DNA of 64,000 nt from assembly GCF_019578655.1 (NCBI RefSeq), contig NC_063259.1:22927277-22991276 (forward strand). The letters run 5' to 3'. Below the pieces are notes generated by a model. It was not told where the DNA came from and did no database searches. It saw only the letters and a program-made list of their open reading frames with translations. The position numbers were made by a program, and so were the translations under genes. Shown piece after piece: positions 37,340 to 49,849 of this stretch (positions within the stretch are counted from its first letter, which is position 1; every line of letters starts with the position of its first letter). Source of the DNA: Ricinus communis (taxonomy: Eukaryota; Streptophyta; Magnoliopsida; Malpighiales; Euphorbiaceae).

Positions 37340-37640
37340 ACTATTTTTTAGAATTATAATTTATTATATAATTAAAATTAATTTATTAATGAATATAATT
37401 TAAAATATAATTTTATAAAATTAGAATTATTATCTAATTTAAAAATTAATTTATTAATTTATATAATATTAAAATATAATTAGTATATTATCTCTTAAAA
37501 TTAGAATTCTAGTTAATTATAATTATATTAATCTATAAATAAATAAATAAATAATATTATAAAATTATATATATAAATTTAGATTTTATATATTAAAAAT
37601 AAGTATAAATATTAAAATAAAAAATTTATATTAAAAATGA
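37340..37640. repeat. AT-rich dispersed repeat, copy A
   Basis: Shares TTAGAATTATTATCTAAT-type units and the downstream ATAAATTTAGATTTTATA segment with copies at 38263-38560 and 59390-59650. The most diverged of the three. Confidence 0.45.
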
Positions 37641-37656
37641 CTATATATAAAAAGGT

Positions 37657-37681
37657 ATATATATATATATATATATATATG
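37657..37681. repeat. (TA)n microsatellite
   Basis: About twelve TA units. Confidence 0.85.
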
Positions 37682-37832
37682 AAGTATAAATAAAGTAAAT
37701 AATATATATAAAAATAAGTGTTGAGTACTAAAATTGCGAGATTATCTCTAGTTCATATCTGTGTTATTGTCGGATACCAACCAAAAATCAGCCAATGCTA
37801 GGTGGACTGACCCACCCAATATACATAGAAGT

Positions 37833-37835
<3 letters not shown>

Positions 37836-37909
<74 letters not shown>
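37836..37909. repeat. Long (TA)n microsatellite
   Basis: About 37 uninterrupted TA units, the longest simple repeat in the window. Confidence 0.9.
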
Positions 37910-37912
<3 letters not shown>

Positions 37913-38262
37913 CCAACATGTTCCTCTAAATTAGTAATTCGACCAGTAAATTCGGAAACTTAAACTTAATCTCCTCTCGTATTATCCGTAACATGCTAAG
38001 TTATTTCAATAATTTTAAATTATTAAATTTATAATTATTTATTTCTTTATTTGTGCGTTACCGTCATTATTATTAATCCAATTATAAATTAATATTATTA
38101 GTATAATAATATAAAAATTATTTTAAAAATATTATTAATTAATTTTAGTATTATTATCAAAGTAATTAATATTATTATTTTCAAAATAAAAATTTATAAT
38201 ATAATTAAAAAATTAATTTATAATTGAATATAATATTAAAAATATAAGTTAAAGATGTTTAT

Positions 38263-38560
38263 TTTTTAGAATTATAATTATTATCTAATTAAAAACTAAT
38301 TTATTAGTTAATATAATATTATAATATAATTAATATACTATTTTTAAATAGAATTAATATCATTATTTGATTAAAAAATTAGTTTTTAGTTGATATAATT
38401 AATATGCTACTTTTTAGAATTAGAATCAATATTTAATTAGAATTATAACTTATTAATCAATAAATTAATAAAAAATTTATAAAATTACATATAAATTTGA
38501 ATTCTATACGTCAAAAATAAATACACATGTCAAAACAAATATTTTATATGTCAAAATTAA
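38263..38560. repeat. AT-rich dispersed repeat, copy B, with internal ~75-80 bp units
   Basis: Three internal units begin TTAGAATTATAATTATTATC, TAAATAGAATTAATATCATT and TTAGAATTAGAATCAATATT. They are followed by a non-tandem tail containing AATTAATAAAAAATTTATAA and ATACACATGTCAAAA. The same order is seen in copy C at 59390-59650. Confidence 0.6.
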
Positions 38561-39344
38561 GCACACATATTAAAATAATTTTAGACATCAGATATATAGT
38601 TGAGATTTATTATCTAAATTCAAATATTTAGTAAAATTTTGACTATTTCAATTTAAAATAATAAGTAAAGATTACAAACATAATAATAGCATATTCGAGT
38701 TGAGAAACAAAACAAATGAAGCTCTAAACTATGTCAAATTTATCCTAAAAACTTAAATTATAAAATGAGCCTGTAATAGTAGTTTTATTTCTACCCACGA
38801 ATACACATTGAACTTAATATATGAACAAGTATATGTCTACTTTATCTTATGCTTAAATAATTAATTAATAACACAGAAATAAAATACGATCAAATTTTGG
38901 ATTTTGATGATAGATATGGAGTCACAAATGCTTGATTTATGTCATTAAATTGTAAATTTTGTACTGTACTATTTTGTATTCAGCGAAACCAAGTGATCTG
39001 AAAATAACTACTTAGATTATTGTATGTTTGCTGCACAAAAGAAAATCTTATAATTGTACATGAAATCAGAACTCATACAACATGTTGTTCAAAAGGTTTA
39101 TTTTTTGTTTTTTGTTTATTAACGTAAAACCACGTCTTATGGTGAAATTATTAATTTTACAAAAATATCCATATAATTTTATAGTCATAGAAAGTATTTA
39201 AAGAATTTAGATTTTTATACAAATTTATAATTCTTTTATTTATTGGAGAATAATAATATAATTTCATTAATGATAAAAATAAAAAATAAAAACAATAATA
39301 ATACTAAGTACAATAAAGTAGTACAAAATAAAATTGCGATAAGT

Positions 39345-39860
39345 ATATAAAAATACTATGTGGTTTCATTATTTAACAATTTTTAGTACATGATTTTTTT
39401 TTCAAACAGAAAGATACATGTAGCTACAGATCGTAATAAAAAAAGTATCTCACTGTTAAACAGTCTCGATTTGCAATGATTCAACCATATTTATGTCAAT
39501 CGGTCATTATTATCAAATTGTTTGTATTTAATAATATGAGTTTGAAATTTAACTCCTAATTTTTCCAATATTCGACTACTAAATTATGATTTAAGAAGTC
39601 ACAAATCCGATGATATTAATTTAGCCGTCAAATAATAATGTCTTGAGTTGTTAAACTCTAAGTCTATATTATCAAACACGAGAAATATGATAATAATAGC
39701 TGAACGGAGTAAAGATAGCTAAATCCCTACCAAATGATTACATATTTTTTTTATCACGATTTATAACCACATGCTTCTTTTTATTTGAAAAAGAAAATCG
39801 CATATTAAAAATTATCAAATGATGAAACTACAAATTATTTTTATGTATATATTTCAATAA
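39345..39860. mobile_element. Fold-back element with ~110-120 bp inverted repeats
   Basis: The left arm at about 39350-39475 (GTGGTTTCATTATTTAACAA...) matches the reverse complement of about 39727-39850 (TGTAGTTTCATCATTTGATAA...) along most of its length. Both arms share AATTTTTA, GATTTTxTTTTTCAAA, xAAxGAxxCATGT and ATCGT.ATAAAAAAA blocks. The centre (~250 bp) is non-coding. The exact ends and target duplication are unclear. Confidence 0.65.
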
Positions 39861-41915
39861 AATTTCAGTTAAATAGTAAACACTTATATTTTTATTCTTT
39901 AATTGTGTTGACAAAACTTTTTTCTATATAACTTTTTTTCATTTAGTGGCTATGTAAAATTATAAATCAGCCATTCAGACTTTACATGGTACAATTGCTA
40001 GAACTCCAAGAAACCATTACTACTATTACTACCATTTCACATTTATTAAATTCTCTGAACATCTTCAGAAAGAAAAAATTAAATATCATTGTAAAAATTC
40101 ATACAGACAATCAAATACTCTATCAACTCCATAATATTTCATAAAAAGAAATTCTTGGTATCTTAATAATAAATAAAAAAGGAAGAATTAGATCTTTTAG
40201 ATGTTATTGAATCGAACAAAATAAAATGTGAAATTTAAAGGGTTGGAGATGTAATGCTTTTTAATTTATAATAAACTAAAAAGTCAAAAAATTAGATCTT
40301 TGTCAAATCTTTAGCGTAAAGTAAAAACAAACTAACTTAGAGGAGGGAAAAGTCCCAAAAAAAACTTTAGCCGCAAGAGTTCTTTTTTCTTTTTTTTTTC
40401 CACTGATGCTCACGGTATCTAATTTCAATTTTTAACTTTTTATTCTTTTTTCTAATAATTTTTTTAATTATAATAAAATAATTAAATTATATTTTCATCT
40501 TATTTGAGTCAAAATCTTTTATATTCTTTTAGTAGTAAACATATGACAAATCAAAAATATATATAGAAAAAGATGTCATGACTACTAAAGTTTTAGCATT
40601 TGAAATAAATCAAGGCCTTCCAAGGAGAAAATGAATTTATTTGGTTAAAAGTTCATTTAGGATCTTATTTTATATTTACTTTTCTTAATTATTTGTTAAT
40701 TTTATTGATTAAATATTATGAATATTTTATTTTGCCTTTATGGGAGTTTGTTTGTCTTTAATCATAGAAGTTGGGATGAGTTTGATTCGGGTATTTAAAA
40801 GATTAGATTTTTTTAAAGACTCGTCAAATAAGAATAAATTATGGCTCAATATAGCCATCGAGTGGAATGTGTTTCTTGCTAATGCGTCAAACGCGGCCAA
40901 AATGTTGTATTCAACTTTTCATGATCAATGAAGTTTAGAGAAAAAACTCATTTTTATAACAAGATTAGTACGTATTTCTTGAACGTAGTCACGTTTATTT
41001 ATTAATTATTTTTAATAATTTTTTTTTTTAAAAAAAGAATAAACTAACCTGTAATTTTTAACCCTACACATATAGAAATTTTAGAAGTACAAATTTTGTT
41101 TCTTGTATTCGCATTTTGAGAAAACTATTATAGTATTATTACTTAGATGAAAAGATTACCCTAAAAATAAAATGTATCAATTATTCAGCTCTATCTCTAA
41201 CACCTTCAATTAATTAAATCTTTTTTCAATATATGACTATATAGTTTTATAATTCTTTTATTATATTTTCCATACATTTTACTTTAAATATAAGAAGTAA
41301 TTTAAAAAAAATATTAAATTTTATTTGGACCAAAAATAACAAACGAAATAGAATAATCTTTTTAGAAAGAGAATTGAAAATAAAAATAAGATAGTAATTA
41401 AAATAGTGAATGGAATAAAATTCAAAAAGTAAAATGGTGAATAAGAAATCTCATAGTTGGATGTGGAGATCAGATAAAGAAAAGAAGAGTTGATGACTCT
41501 AATAGCACTGCATTTAATGCATAGCATATATCCATCAATTAATATCGTTAGTGAAACAGGAACAGGATATCAGAAGAACAAGTTACAAGGAAGAGATCCA
41601 CTGCTCTTACAGTCTTTTAATTTATTGACAGATTTTGATTGTTTCAAGCTAATCAACAAGCTTTCTGTACTAATTAAATGGTTAAATGGAATTCGAGAGC
41701 CACTTTTTTCTAGGCTTTTGCCAGCACTGCAAAAGCATTAACTAAACGGCTAAACATGTCTACATAAAATATTTCAAGGAACTAAAAGATCCCAAAGAAA
41801 AATTGGTTTCTTGAGTTTGTCTGTGAGTGTATATGTGTTTGAGATGTTGAGAGAGAAGAAGGGAAAGAAGAAGATTATAGCCCTCATTAGTCATGGCTTT
41901 GTTAAGAAAAATCAA

Positions 41916-41919
<4 letters not shown>
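39861..41919. other. AT-rich intergenic stretch
   Basis: No supported gene. A 63-codon ATG frame at 40740-40931 (ends STFHDQ) matches no family I know and has no clear neighbours, so it is not called. Confidence 0.45.

Positions 41920-41971
<52 letters not shown>
41920..41971. repeat. (TA)n microsatellite
   Basis: About 25 TA units, 0.5 kb beyond the 3' end of the JAGGED-like gene. Confidence 0.9.
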
Positions 41972-41973
<2 letters not shown>

Positions 41974-42506
41974 GAAGGGAAAAGAGAAAAGATACTATAA
42001 AAGAAAAGAAAGTAATAAATAAATAGAAAAGAGGAGAATGCCATGCAAAATGAACTACAAATGCAAAAAGGGGTTAGGAACTTTCAGTTGAAATGTAAGT
42101 CCTTGTCCCACATAAGAAGCTCAAGTCCCCTTCCTATCACTGTTGGAGGGATAGTACAATTACACCAACACCAACACCAACACAAAACCCCCTCCAATCC
42201 CCTATTTGCTTGAAGCCAAACTAGCTGAGAGTGTCAATGAGCTCAGAAAGCTGCCCCAATCCCTGTACATAAACCAAAAACTTCTCTCCTTCCCTTTCTT
42301 TCTTTCTTTTGCATGACTCCATTTGTCAGTTTTGTTAGGTCCCTCTCTTTCTCTCTGGGTGCCGTGTCAAACCAGATAAATATACTTCAATTGATGATTA
42401 CTTACTCTTATCAATCCCACATCGAGAGAAAAAAATAATAATAAGAAGAAAAAAGAGTTAAAAAAACTAAAAGAAAAAGAGAGGGAAGTATATAATTAAC
42501 AAAACT
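41972..42506 (-). other. Region downstream of the JAGGED-like gene
   Basis: Purine-rich on the plus strand, with a short CAACAC trinucleotide-type repeat near 42164-42183 and a CTTT run near 42290. Probably includes the 3' UTR; no other gene is seen. Confidence 0.4.
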
Positions 42507-44510
42507 TCAAAATCCATCTTGAAACCGATTGATCGATGAAGGAGGATCTAAACGCTGTTGCTGTGATCCACCTCCTACTCCTCCTGTTGCTGCTGTTGCA
42601 GCAAAGCTCCTTCCCCAATTCAACCCTTCTTCCTGATTGCTCAGTGACCCGTCTCTCTCTGACCCTCCACGGCTGCTACCCACACCGAATCCACCATGTC
42701 CTACTGGTGCACCAATGCATGTATAATTTGATTCTTGATGAGAAGAACCCATGTTATAGCTCATAGGGTATGCTTGTGATGAGCTGCTACTGTTAAGAAC
42801 ATGGCCTATGTAGTAATCATTAATGGGTTGTTGAGGATATTGCGAGGGATATGACGGAACGCGGGAAGGAGATGTGTATAGATATGGTTGATGAGGTGGC
42901 TGTGGTGGTGCTGATTGTAAGATTGTTGATGAGGAACCAGCGAACAGTCTTGGCTGGTACACTGATCTGTATGGATCTACAATGTTGCTTGTTGGATGGT
43001 AGCTTCCTGGTCCAATCGGGTGGCAGCTGCTAAGAACATTTTGCTTTTCTTTTAGTTTGATCATCCAAGAAAATGATTGCATAATGCAATTTCTGGTAAT
43101 GATAATGATATTTAAAATTGAAATTCAACAGCATATGTATTACATATGTTGAATTTGGTGCAACAATATTAAAGAGGATCTTGATTGATCAAAAACTCTA
43201 GGAAGTCGAGGAGATCATTAAATTACGAGTAACTCAAAACAGCATAACGGGCCAACTATCTCAAGAAAAGAGGTAGAAAAAAAAAGGAAGAAATGGAACA
43301 GTAGAAACATTAAAGAAATGGTGATGCGCCTTGGGTGTTATACGTACCCTAAATGAGGACCTTGAGCAGCTAGGTTATCACTATTGAAGACCAACTGGCG
43401 AGCACGGTTCAGTGTCTCTGTCTCTCTTTCTGAGCAGCCAACGACACAAATCAAATCAAACATCAAATCAAAATAACCAACAAATACAACAAAGTTTTCC
43501 CACCAAGAATTTCAACAATACACCAACTTGGTTTTTCTCGAGACTGATCATATGATATGACTACCCTAGTGACTGATTTTACATGTTTTTTATTTGTCAT
43601 GGCAGATCAACTCATTGTAAATAACAACCACTGCCCATTACCCCATTCTATATAAAAATATTTTTAAGAAAAAAATCTTATCATTTGTTTGATGATCAAT
43701 CAACACACATGTAAAGTTAACAGAAGAAAAGAGAAAAGGGGAAGAAATGTGCCTTGTCTATGTCGGTTCATGTGGCCTCCAAGAGCTTGAGATTTGCAGA
43801 ACTTAAGGGAACAAAACCTACATTCATAGACTTTACCACACTCATCTTTCCCATCCTTAGCGCCGCTTTTCTTTTTCCTGTAGCCTGCTAACAAAAAGCA
43901 ACCAATTAGAGCAACTTCGATGAGACCATTCTTAGCCCCCTAAAAGCCCAGCCCTAGTTTCTCAATTATTGATTAATGAAACATCAAGTTCCATTGAAAA
44001 CCCATTTTTCCTTTTCTTTTCCTTCTTTATTTTTTTTCTCCTTGCCTCCTGTTCCATTTCTTTCCCTCCTCTAATTAAAGATTATGAAAATAGTTCACAG
44101 TGATCCCCTTCAAATTCCAGAGGTAAAGATTTAGCCTTTTCTCCTTTCTTTTTCCTAAAAAACGATTGGCATGTATTATCAAACACTTGTCGTAAATAGT
44201 TCAGTAACAAAAGGAAAGAAAATTTGCAACATACCAGAGGAAGAGCTATCATCATAAGCTTGTTTACCATCTCTAGTACTATAATCATCAGGCAAATTGT
44301 TGAGGTCTAATGGATTCCTTTCAGGTCTCCTGGCAAAAGAAAGAAAAGGGTTGAATGTAACAAAAGAAAATAATTGATCATACTACTAGTAGTATAGTAA
44401 TAGTAGCAGTAAAAGAGAGAGAGAAATAACAACGAAGTATTTAGTAATAATAAGAGAGTAGAAAAGAAAAGTGTAAGAAAGAAGGAGATGGGGAGGGTGG
44501 AGACCTACAT
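42507..44510 (-). CDS. JAG: JAGGED-like C2H2 zinc-finger transcription factor
   Basis: Plant single-C2H2 nuclear regulator of the JAGGED/NUBBIN group, which promotes lateral-organ (leaf, petal, stamen/carpel) growth. Exons on the minus strand: 44510-44509 (coding AT only), 44329-44235, 43884-43753, 43429-43348, 43029-42507. They sum to 834 bases, 277 residues. The start codon is split, AT|G, across intron 1. The N-terminus MRPERNPLDLNNLPDDY includes an EAR-type repression motif at residues 8-14 (LDLNNLP). The finger has C54 and C57 (YECRFC), the plant signature QALGGH with H70, and H74. It is followed by the family-specific ERETETLNRARQLVF. The C-terminal half is rich in Pro, Ser, Gln and Tyr and ends GGSQQQR...FQDGF. 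Intron 3 starts with GC instead of GT. The acceptor of intron 2 is TAGCAG, so one extra Ala is possible. JAG versus its paralogue NUBBIN cannot be separated without a tree. Confidence 0.92.
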
Positions 44511-44748
44511 GGTACCGACAGAGAAAGACAGGAGAAATAAAGAAAAAAAAATTATATGAGGTAAACAATCTTTCTTTCAGATGAGAAGATAACTAAAGCT
44601 TTAGAAAATTATAAGACTTTCAGTTTGAGACTGCAATATAGAGGCTAATTGGAGTGGAGGTGGAGGAAGAAAAAAAAAAATGAAAAAAATGAAAAGAAAA
44701 GAGCTTTGAAAGTTCTCTATCAGTTAATCTGCCAACGCTTCTGGACTT

Positions 44749-44751
<3 letters not shown>

Positions 44752-44791
<40 letters not shown>
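44752..44791. repeat. (CT)n / (GA)n microsatellite in the leader or promoter of the JAGGED-like gene
   Basis: About 20 CT units on the plus strand, equal to (GA)n on the gene's own strand, lie about 240 bases before the first coding base. GA/CT tracts in plant leaders and core promoters can bind BPC-type factors; that role is inferred. Confidence 0.85.
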
Positions 44792-44795
<4 letters not shown>

Positions 44796-46072
44796 TATTT
44801 GAAAGAGAGCAGCAAAAGGGACAGTGTGGTCTCGTGACTTTAAAAAGGGTGGGGGTGTGGGGATGCAAGGGGTTTTGTGGGTGGTTATGTTGAGAGGCTT
44901 ATTATTATGACACACAGGTGGTTTAATTGTGTTTTTCGGTGACGAATTGAAAGATAAGTGCGGAATGAGAGGGACATTGCCTGAGGGGAGGGTTCTTCTT
45001 TCTTTTCTTTTCGTTTTTTTTCTTTTTTCTTTTTTTCTGCCTAACTGGAAACGGGCTAGGTCTATTGCCCTAGAACTAGTAGTATCATGTTCAATGGTAT
45101 AATGAACTATTTCATATAAGAGAAAGAAAGATATGGTGATCAGGCTAATTAAAATAAATAAATAAAGAGATTTATCAGTAGATAAGATATGACAATCAAA
45201 AACACACAATCGTCAATCCATTGTCCTTTGCATATCTTCCAGCATTAATTAAAGCTGTGCAATTGCTTTAGCTTGCCCTACAAATATGCTGCTGTATCTA
45301 TATACTTTGGCTCTCTGCTCATTATGTTGATGGAAAGGCAAGGGCAAGCATTGCTCCAAGTTGTTCGTTTTTTTTTCTTTTTTTTCTCTTTTCTTTTAAG
45401 AAAATTCTTATTTTTATGTTATTTCTGCATATGATGGTCCCCATTTGTAAGAAGCTTAAGGTGGTGAAGTGGGCATCATTGTACGCCCCTGGACTTGCCA
45501 TGGATCATGGAAGTGTTACCATCAGAGTCTAATTGTTAGGGTTTTGTGAGATCTAAGTTGGAATATGTAGTCTCAATAACCCCACACACATGTGTTGTTT
45601 TATTCTTTGGAACTTCCTACTTCCTTCTTCATAGTCATTATCAATCAACCTGATTCCTGAAACCAGGTTACAAAACCCACTTCTTTTTCTATCTTTTTAA
45701 GAAATCAATCTTTTTCTTGTTCTGTTTCTTTTTCTGCAATACGAATAAATATTTTTGCATCGATGAGTCATCTTTCATTCAAACAGAGACTCACTGCATA
45801 TTAATCCAGACAGGGTTGAGCTTCTTTTTGGAAGTCTTTATTAATTACATGATGTTCATTAAAATGTTAAAACGAGCAAACTATCTACTAATAACTGTTA
45901 GCTTCTCTTTCAAAAAAAAAAAAAAAAAACTGTTAGCTTCCTTTTAGCCTAGCCACCTGCCGCTGCTTTCACCTGCAGTGTGTTGTTCTTGAAAAATCAA
46001 TGAGGCCTAAGAGCTTTATAGAACAACCTTATTGGGTTTTCAAAGAGGCAAATTAAAAGCAGGTGGTGTGTG

Positions 46073-46095
46073 TATATATATATATATATATATAC
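46073..46095. repeat. (TG)(TA)n microsatellite
   Basis: About eleven TA units preceded by TG repeats. Confidence 0.85.
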
Positions 46096-46671
46096 AATTA
46101 TATTTATATTTATATATAAACTTTGGACCACTCTATCTTTACTGGCCTTGACTTGATGGTATTGATTATGATTAGCATAACATATTTGTATGGCCAGGCC
46201 AAGCAAGCAGGCTAAGGCCATGTATGCCCAAACATCTGAAATTTTTCTTACAAGTATTTGGATTATTACTTCAAGTGGTCCTTCCCACCTTATGTCCACT
46301 AGTAGTCCACTAACATTGATGGCAAATTTAATTTAACCATTTTCAGTCAAATTTTTGGAACTTCACTTCTACCACAAAAAGTAGTATACTTTAACTGCAT
46401 AACATTCTTTTTTGTTTAGTTAGATTGCTCAGATCACAAGAATTCAGCAAACCTAGTGGATAAAAAATGAAAAAAAAAAAAAGAATTATATATATATATA
46501 CCTCATCTCCTTTTTCAAGTTCAAATCTAGCTAAATGATGTCATGGAAGAGAAGAACTTTTATCCTTCATTATGTAACTCAACACCAAAAACAAATTCTA
46601 TTTGGCTTAGCACAAAATTTCAAGAGGTTCACAAAGTTTATTAATTAGATTGAACCAATTTGATTTATTCT

Positions 46672-46722
46672 AAGAGTGGAAATGCGAACCCAACATCCTT
46701 ACCACTAACCAACACCCTTTGT
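46672..46722 (-). repeat. Possible SINE head fragment with pol III boxes
   Basis: The minus strand reads TTGGTTAGTGGTAAGGATG followed by TTGGGTTCGCATTTCCAC. The first part fits an A box (TGGNNNAGTGG) and the second a B box (GGTTCGANTCC). The spacing is much shorter than in a tRNA or intact SINE, so this is at best a deleted relic. Confidence 0.3.
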
Positions 46723-46729
46723 GTTCATA

Positions 46730-49540
46730 ATGATGATGGTACAAAGAGTATTCTAATTTCTAAATCAAATTATGCATATGCTGTTTAAGTTAAGATCACA
46801 AGTACTAGACCTTTCCCACCCTCTCCTGTGTCACTTTAGGCAAAACAAATAATAGTAATAATCATCAAGGATCTCTTTTCTTTTCTTTTTTTCTTAAATA
46901 AGCAGTAGATACTTCTTATTACTAATGACTGGAGAATTATAATTCACAAAACGAGTTTGTAAAAGCACGTCTAGTTCAACGAGGTTTTAAGTTCGAACTT
47001 AAGTTGAACTTAATACCATATTTTAATGGCATTCTTCTTTTGTGAAGTTTTATCCTATTGAATTTTTCTCTTAAAGGGCTTTTAACCAAGTAATTTTACT
47101 GTGAGAATTTATACTCATTCTTTCTTCTAATGAAATTATGATCATGTAGTGGGTATGTATTTAATGAAAGATCAAATATGTTAGATTTTATTTCAAAATA
47201 GATTTTCTATGTTTATAGAAAAATTAGGAATTTGTGAAAAATGTAATAATATTAACCTTTTTCTATAAGTAGTAGTAGTATGATTCAATGATTTTCATGG
47301 AAGTGGGTTTTATATATCTTAGTGGAGAGAGAGTCCTTTACGACATTTAGTGTCTGATAGAGAGCTTCATGGTTGACATCTTGTGTCCACGCCATGTGGT
47401 ACACATAAATTTCCTTCCAAATATGATGTACATTTTATTTTCTTCTACTCTTTTATGGGTCAAAATATATTTAATTTGTTGGGAAAAGTTAGAATGTGTG
47501 AGATTTTTATATAAACTTTGTCAATTATATGGTTATATACTACTGTTTGATTATAGACTAGTGTAAAAAGATGTCGCCACATCATCCGCATTTGGGATAA
47601 ACATGGTTAAGTTACATATTTAATTATGATTGAATGTAATTAAGATTTATTTAACCAAACATATGCAAGATTTAGATTTGCAACTGAAATTTATAAAATT
47701 CTTAAACATAATGTAAAAGTTAATATATTTTAGGCATTAATTCTTTTAATTATGAAGGAATCTTCTTTAAAGGGTCACTCTATAGTTGTTTTTGGTTATA
47801 TATATATATATAATTAATGTTTTCTACATTTATTTTTTTTTATTTTCCCAGTTTCATACTATTGCTAATTATTTTGGACAAGAATTCCTTAAATTTCTAA
47901 AATTTGAGGTCATCAATCATGTTGTGATTTTAACCTGAGGCATGGGTCATCCATGGATTAATAACTTTAGGTGATAGCATGGAATTAATGGCTGGACCCA
48001 AGACTTAAGGATTGAAAAGGCTACTATAGTTTGGTATGTGGTTTCTTGGTAGTGGACTACATACATAAACCATATAAATTATATATTTATTTGTTTTCTT
48101 TTCTTTTTTAGTTTCCAAGGGACAAGCTGACTGTTCTTTCTGAGCTTGAAAACTTGTCTAGTGATTTTGTGCAGTTTTATTTTGTTTTATTACTATTATT
48201 ATTATTGCAATTATTATTTTTAATACAGAGAATCTAAGCCAGATTTTTGACAAAGCTGCCTAATTCGTGTCTTTATGCTTTTGGATTTGGGTGCCTTCTC
48301 TTTCTTCTTCTCTCTTTCTCCCTCAAAAGGGCATGGTTTCATAGTGGTATTAATATTGTTTTTTTCTTTTTTTTAATGATGAGAATTAAATTTTGCTTCC
48401 AAAATGTCTTTATTAATAAAGAAAAAAGAAAATTTGCCATTCAATTATAGAGGCATTTTGTCCTCAAGTTAATTGTACAACATTAGTTTCAAAAGGACAA
48501 GATACTTTCTACCCCAATTATATTTTTATTCTATATTTGATGGGTATTTTGGATTTTGGATTTTTGTGTATATACCTAGTACTTGAGTAGACAATCCAAA
48601 GTTTTAAAGGTGAATCACAAAGAGAAAAACCAAAAAAGAAAAACAAAACAAAGATTTGGCTTTCACATTTTGGTCGTCTCTTTTTCTAGATCAAATGCTT
48701 TGAATTTTATAACTTAGTTGGAGCCGATTTCTCCTTTTCTTTTTCTGAAAAAGAAAAAGAAAAGATACTTTATTTATACTTTAATATCAGTTGGATAATA
48801 TAACTGAGGATGCTTAATTCCTACTTCCCTAATTCCACTTTTCTTGGATTATTCTTTTGATCAAGTCTTGTTAATTATTGATTTGCTCAATTAATTTGTT
48901 CTTTTTTTCTTTTTTGGAGGCCAAACTGACCATAGATTGTATCAGTGAACAATCTTTTTACTACAAAGTTCTGTCATTTATATGGAAAAGTAATCCAACA
49001 AAAGCTATGTAATTATTTGTTGAAATTATTAACTGATAATGATGTCCAGCTTATACAATACGTAACACGTAATACAAAAGCTGGAAGAAAGAACTTGCTG
49101 TTATTTATGAAATGCGATCGCTCTGTCTCCTACTCTTTTATGGTGAATTAATCAAGGTTCTTAGTTTGATTATATTGGGGGTGTGCTTTGACATCATATT
49201 CATTCAGCTTAGGTTTTTATCTCATCATGTCCTAATTATTCTAATTTCCATTTAGAATCCGTCATGCATATTCATGTCCTTTTTGCATTGACATTTAGAA
49301 GTCCTTATGCGGGCTTGATTGAGAAATTGTGTACTTTTGATGCCCTATTAATTAACAGAATAAGTTGATGCATGATAGGCACTGTATGCAATTGTTGTTG
49401 CTTTCTTTTATTGGGCTTGTTCTTATTTAATGAGAAGCAGCTGCTATGTCATGCTCATTGCTGCTAGCGAGCGATACGAAGAGATAGCATAAAGCCCCCA
49501 ATGAGGCATTTTAAAATATAATCTGTCCTCCAAAATTTTA
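46730..49540. other. AT-rich intergenic stretch
   Basis: No supported gene in about 2.8 kb; short frames only. Contains pyrimidine-rich tracts and a small (TA)n tract at about 47800-47812. Confidence 0.5.
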
Positions 49541-49549
49541 ATGTTCCGC

Positions 49550-49848
49550 CCGCCACTGCCTGGTAGTTCTATCTTGGTGGATGAAGTGCTTGCAATTTGA
49601 GAAGGCTTGATGCTGGCTCACGGGTGAGGAATGCCCTTGTCAAGGTTTATTTGTGGAGTCAGATATGGATCGAGCGGTGCACCTCATCAACGATCAAACT
49701 TCTATAGTTGAGGCAGGTCATATACATGCTATAGTTTCTTGAGTCGGGTTCATGTGATGGGGTTTCGTCACGTGCATATGGCTTCTAATTTTGTAAATCA
49801 TGCTTTAACAAGATTTTGTACTTCCTTTGATGTTGATAGACTGTTGGG
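49550..49848 (+). pseudogene. LINE relic: RNase H C-terminal end
   Basis: The plus strand reads VESDMDRAVHLINDQTS, then GHIHAIVS, and after a frame change GFRHVHMASNFVNHALTRFC. This is the pattern of the last third of the RNase H domain of plant L1 elements (E.D...A..L......., F.HV.R..N..A..LA..). It stops where a T-rich boundary begins at about 49850, which I read as the insertion point of the next element. Confidence 0.5.
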
Positions 49849-49849
49849 T

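Larger units (their letters stand above)
44511..46670. other. Upstream region of the JAGGED-like gene
   Basis: About 2 kb of probable 5' UTR and promoter on the minus side. It holds the (CT)n tract, a T/C-rich block at 45000-45040, a poly(A) run at 45912-45930 and a (TA)n tract at 46073-46095. No TATA box stands out. A less AT-rich island at 45470-45560 could be a conserved non-coding element, but that is a guess from composition. Confidence 0.4.

Noticed and set aside
40740..40931. 63-codon plus-strand ATG frame
   Set aside because: Isolated, short, no recognisable family.
42536..42766. Plus-strand frame rich in Leu
   Set aside because: Antisense of the Gln/Gly-rich last exon of the JAGGED-like gene.
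46960..47030. Possible tRNA or SINE around GGTTTTAAGTTCGAACTTAA
   Set aside because: GTTCGAA sits in a short palindrome; no cloverleaf or A box at the right distance.
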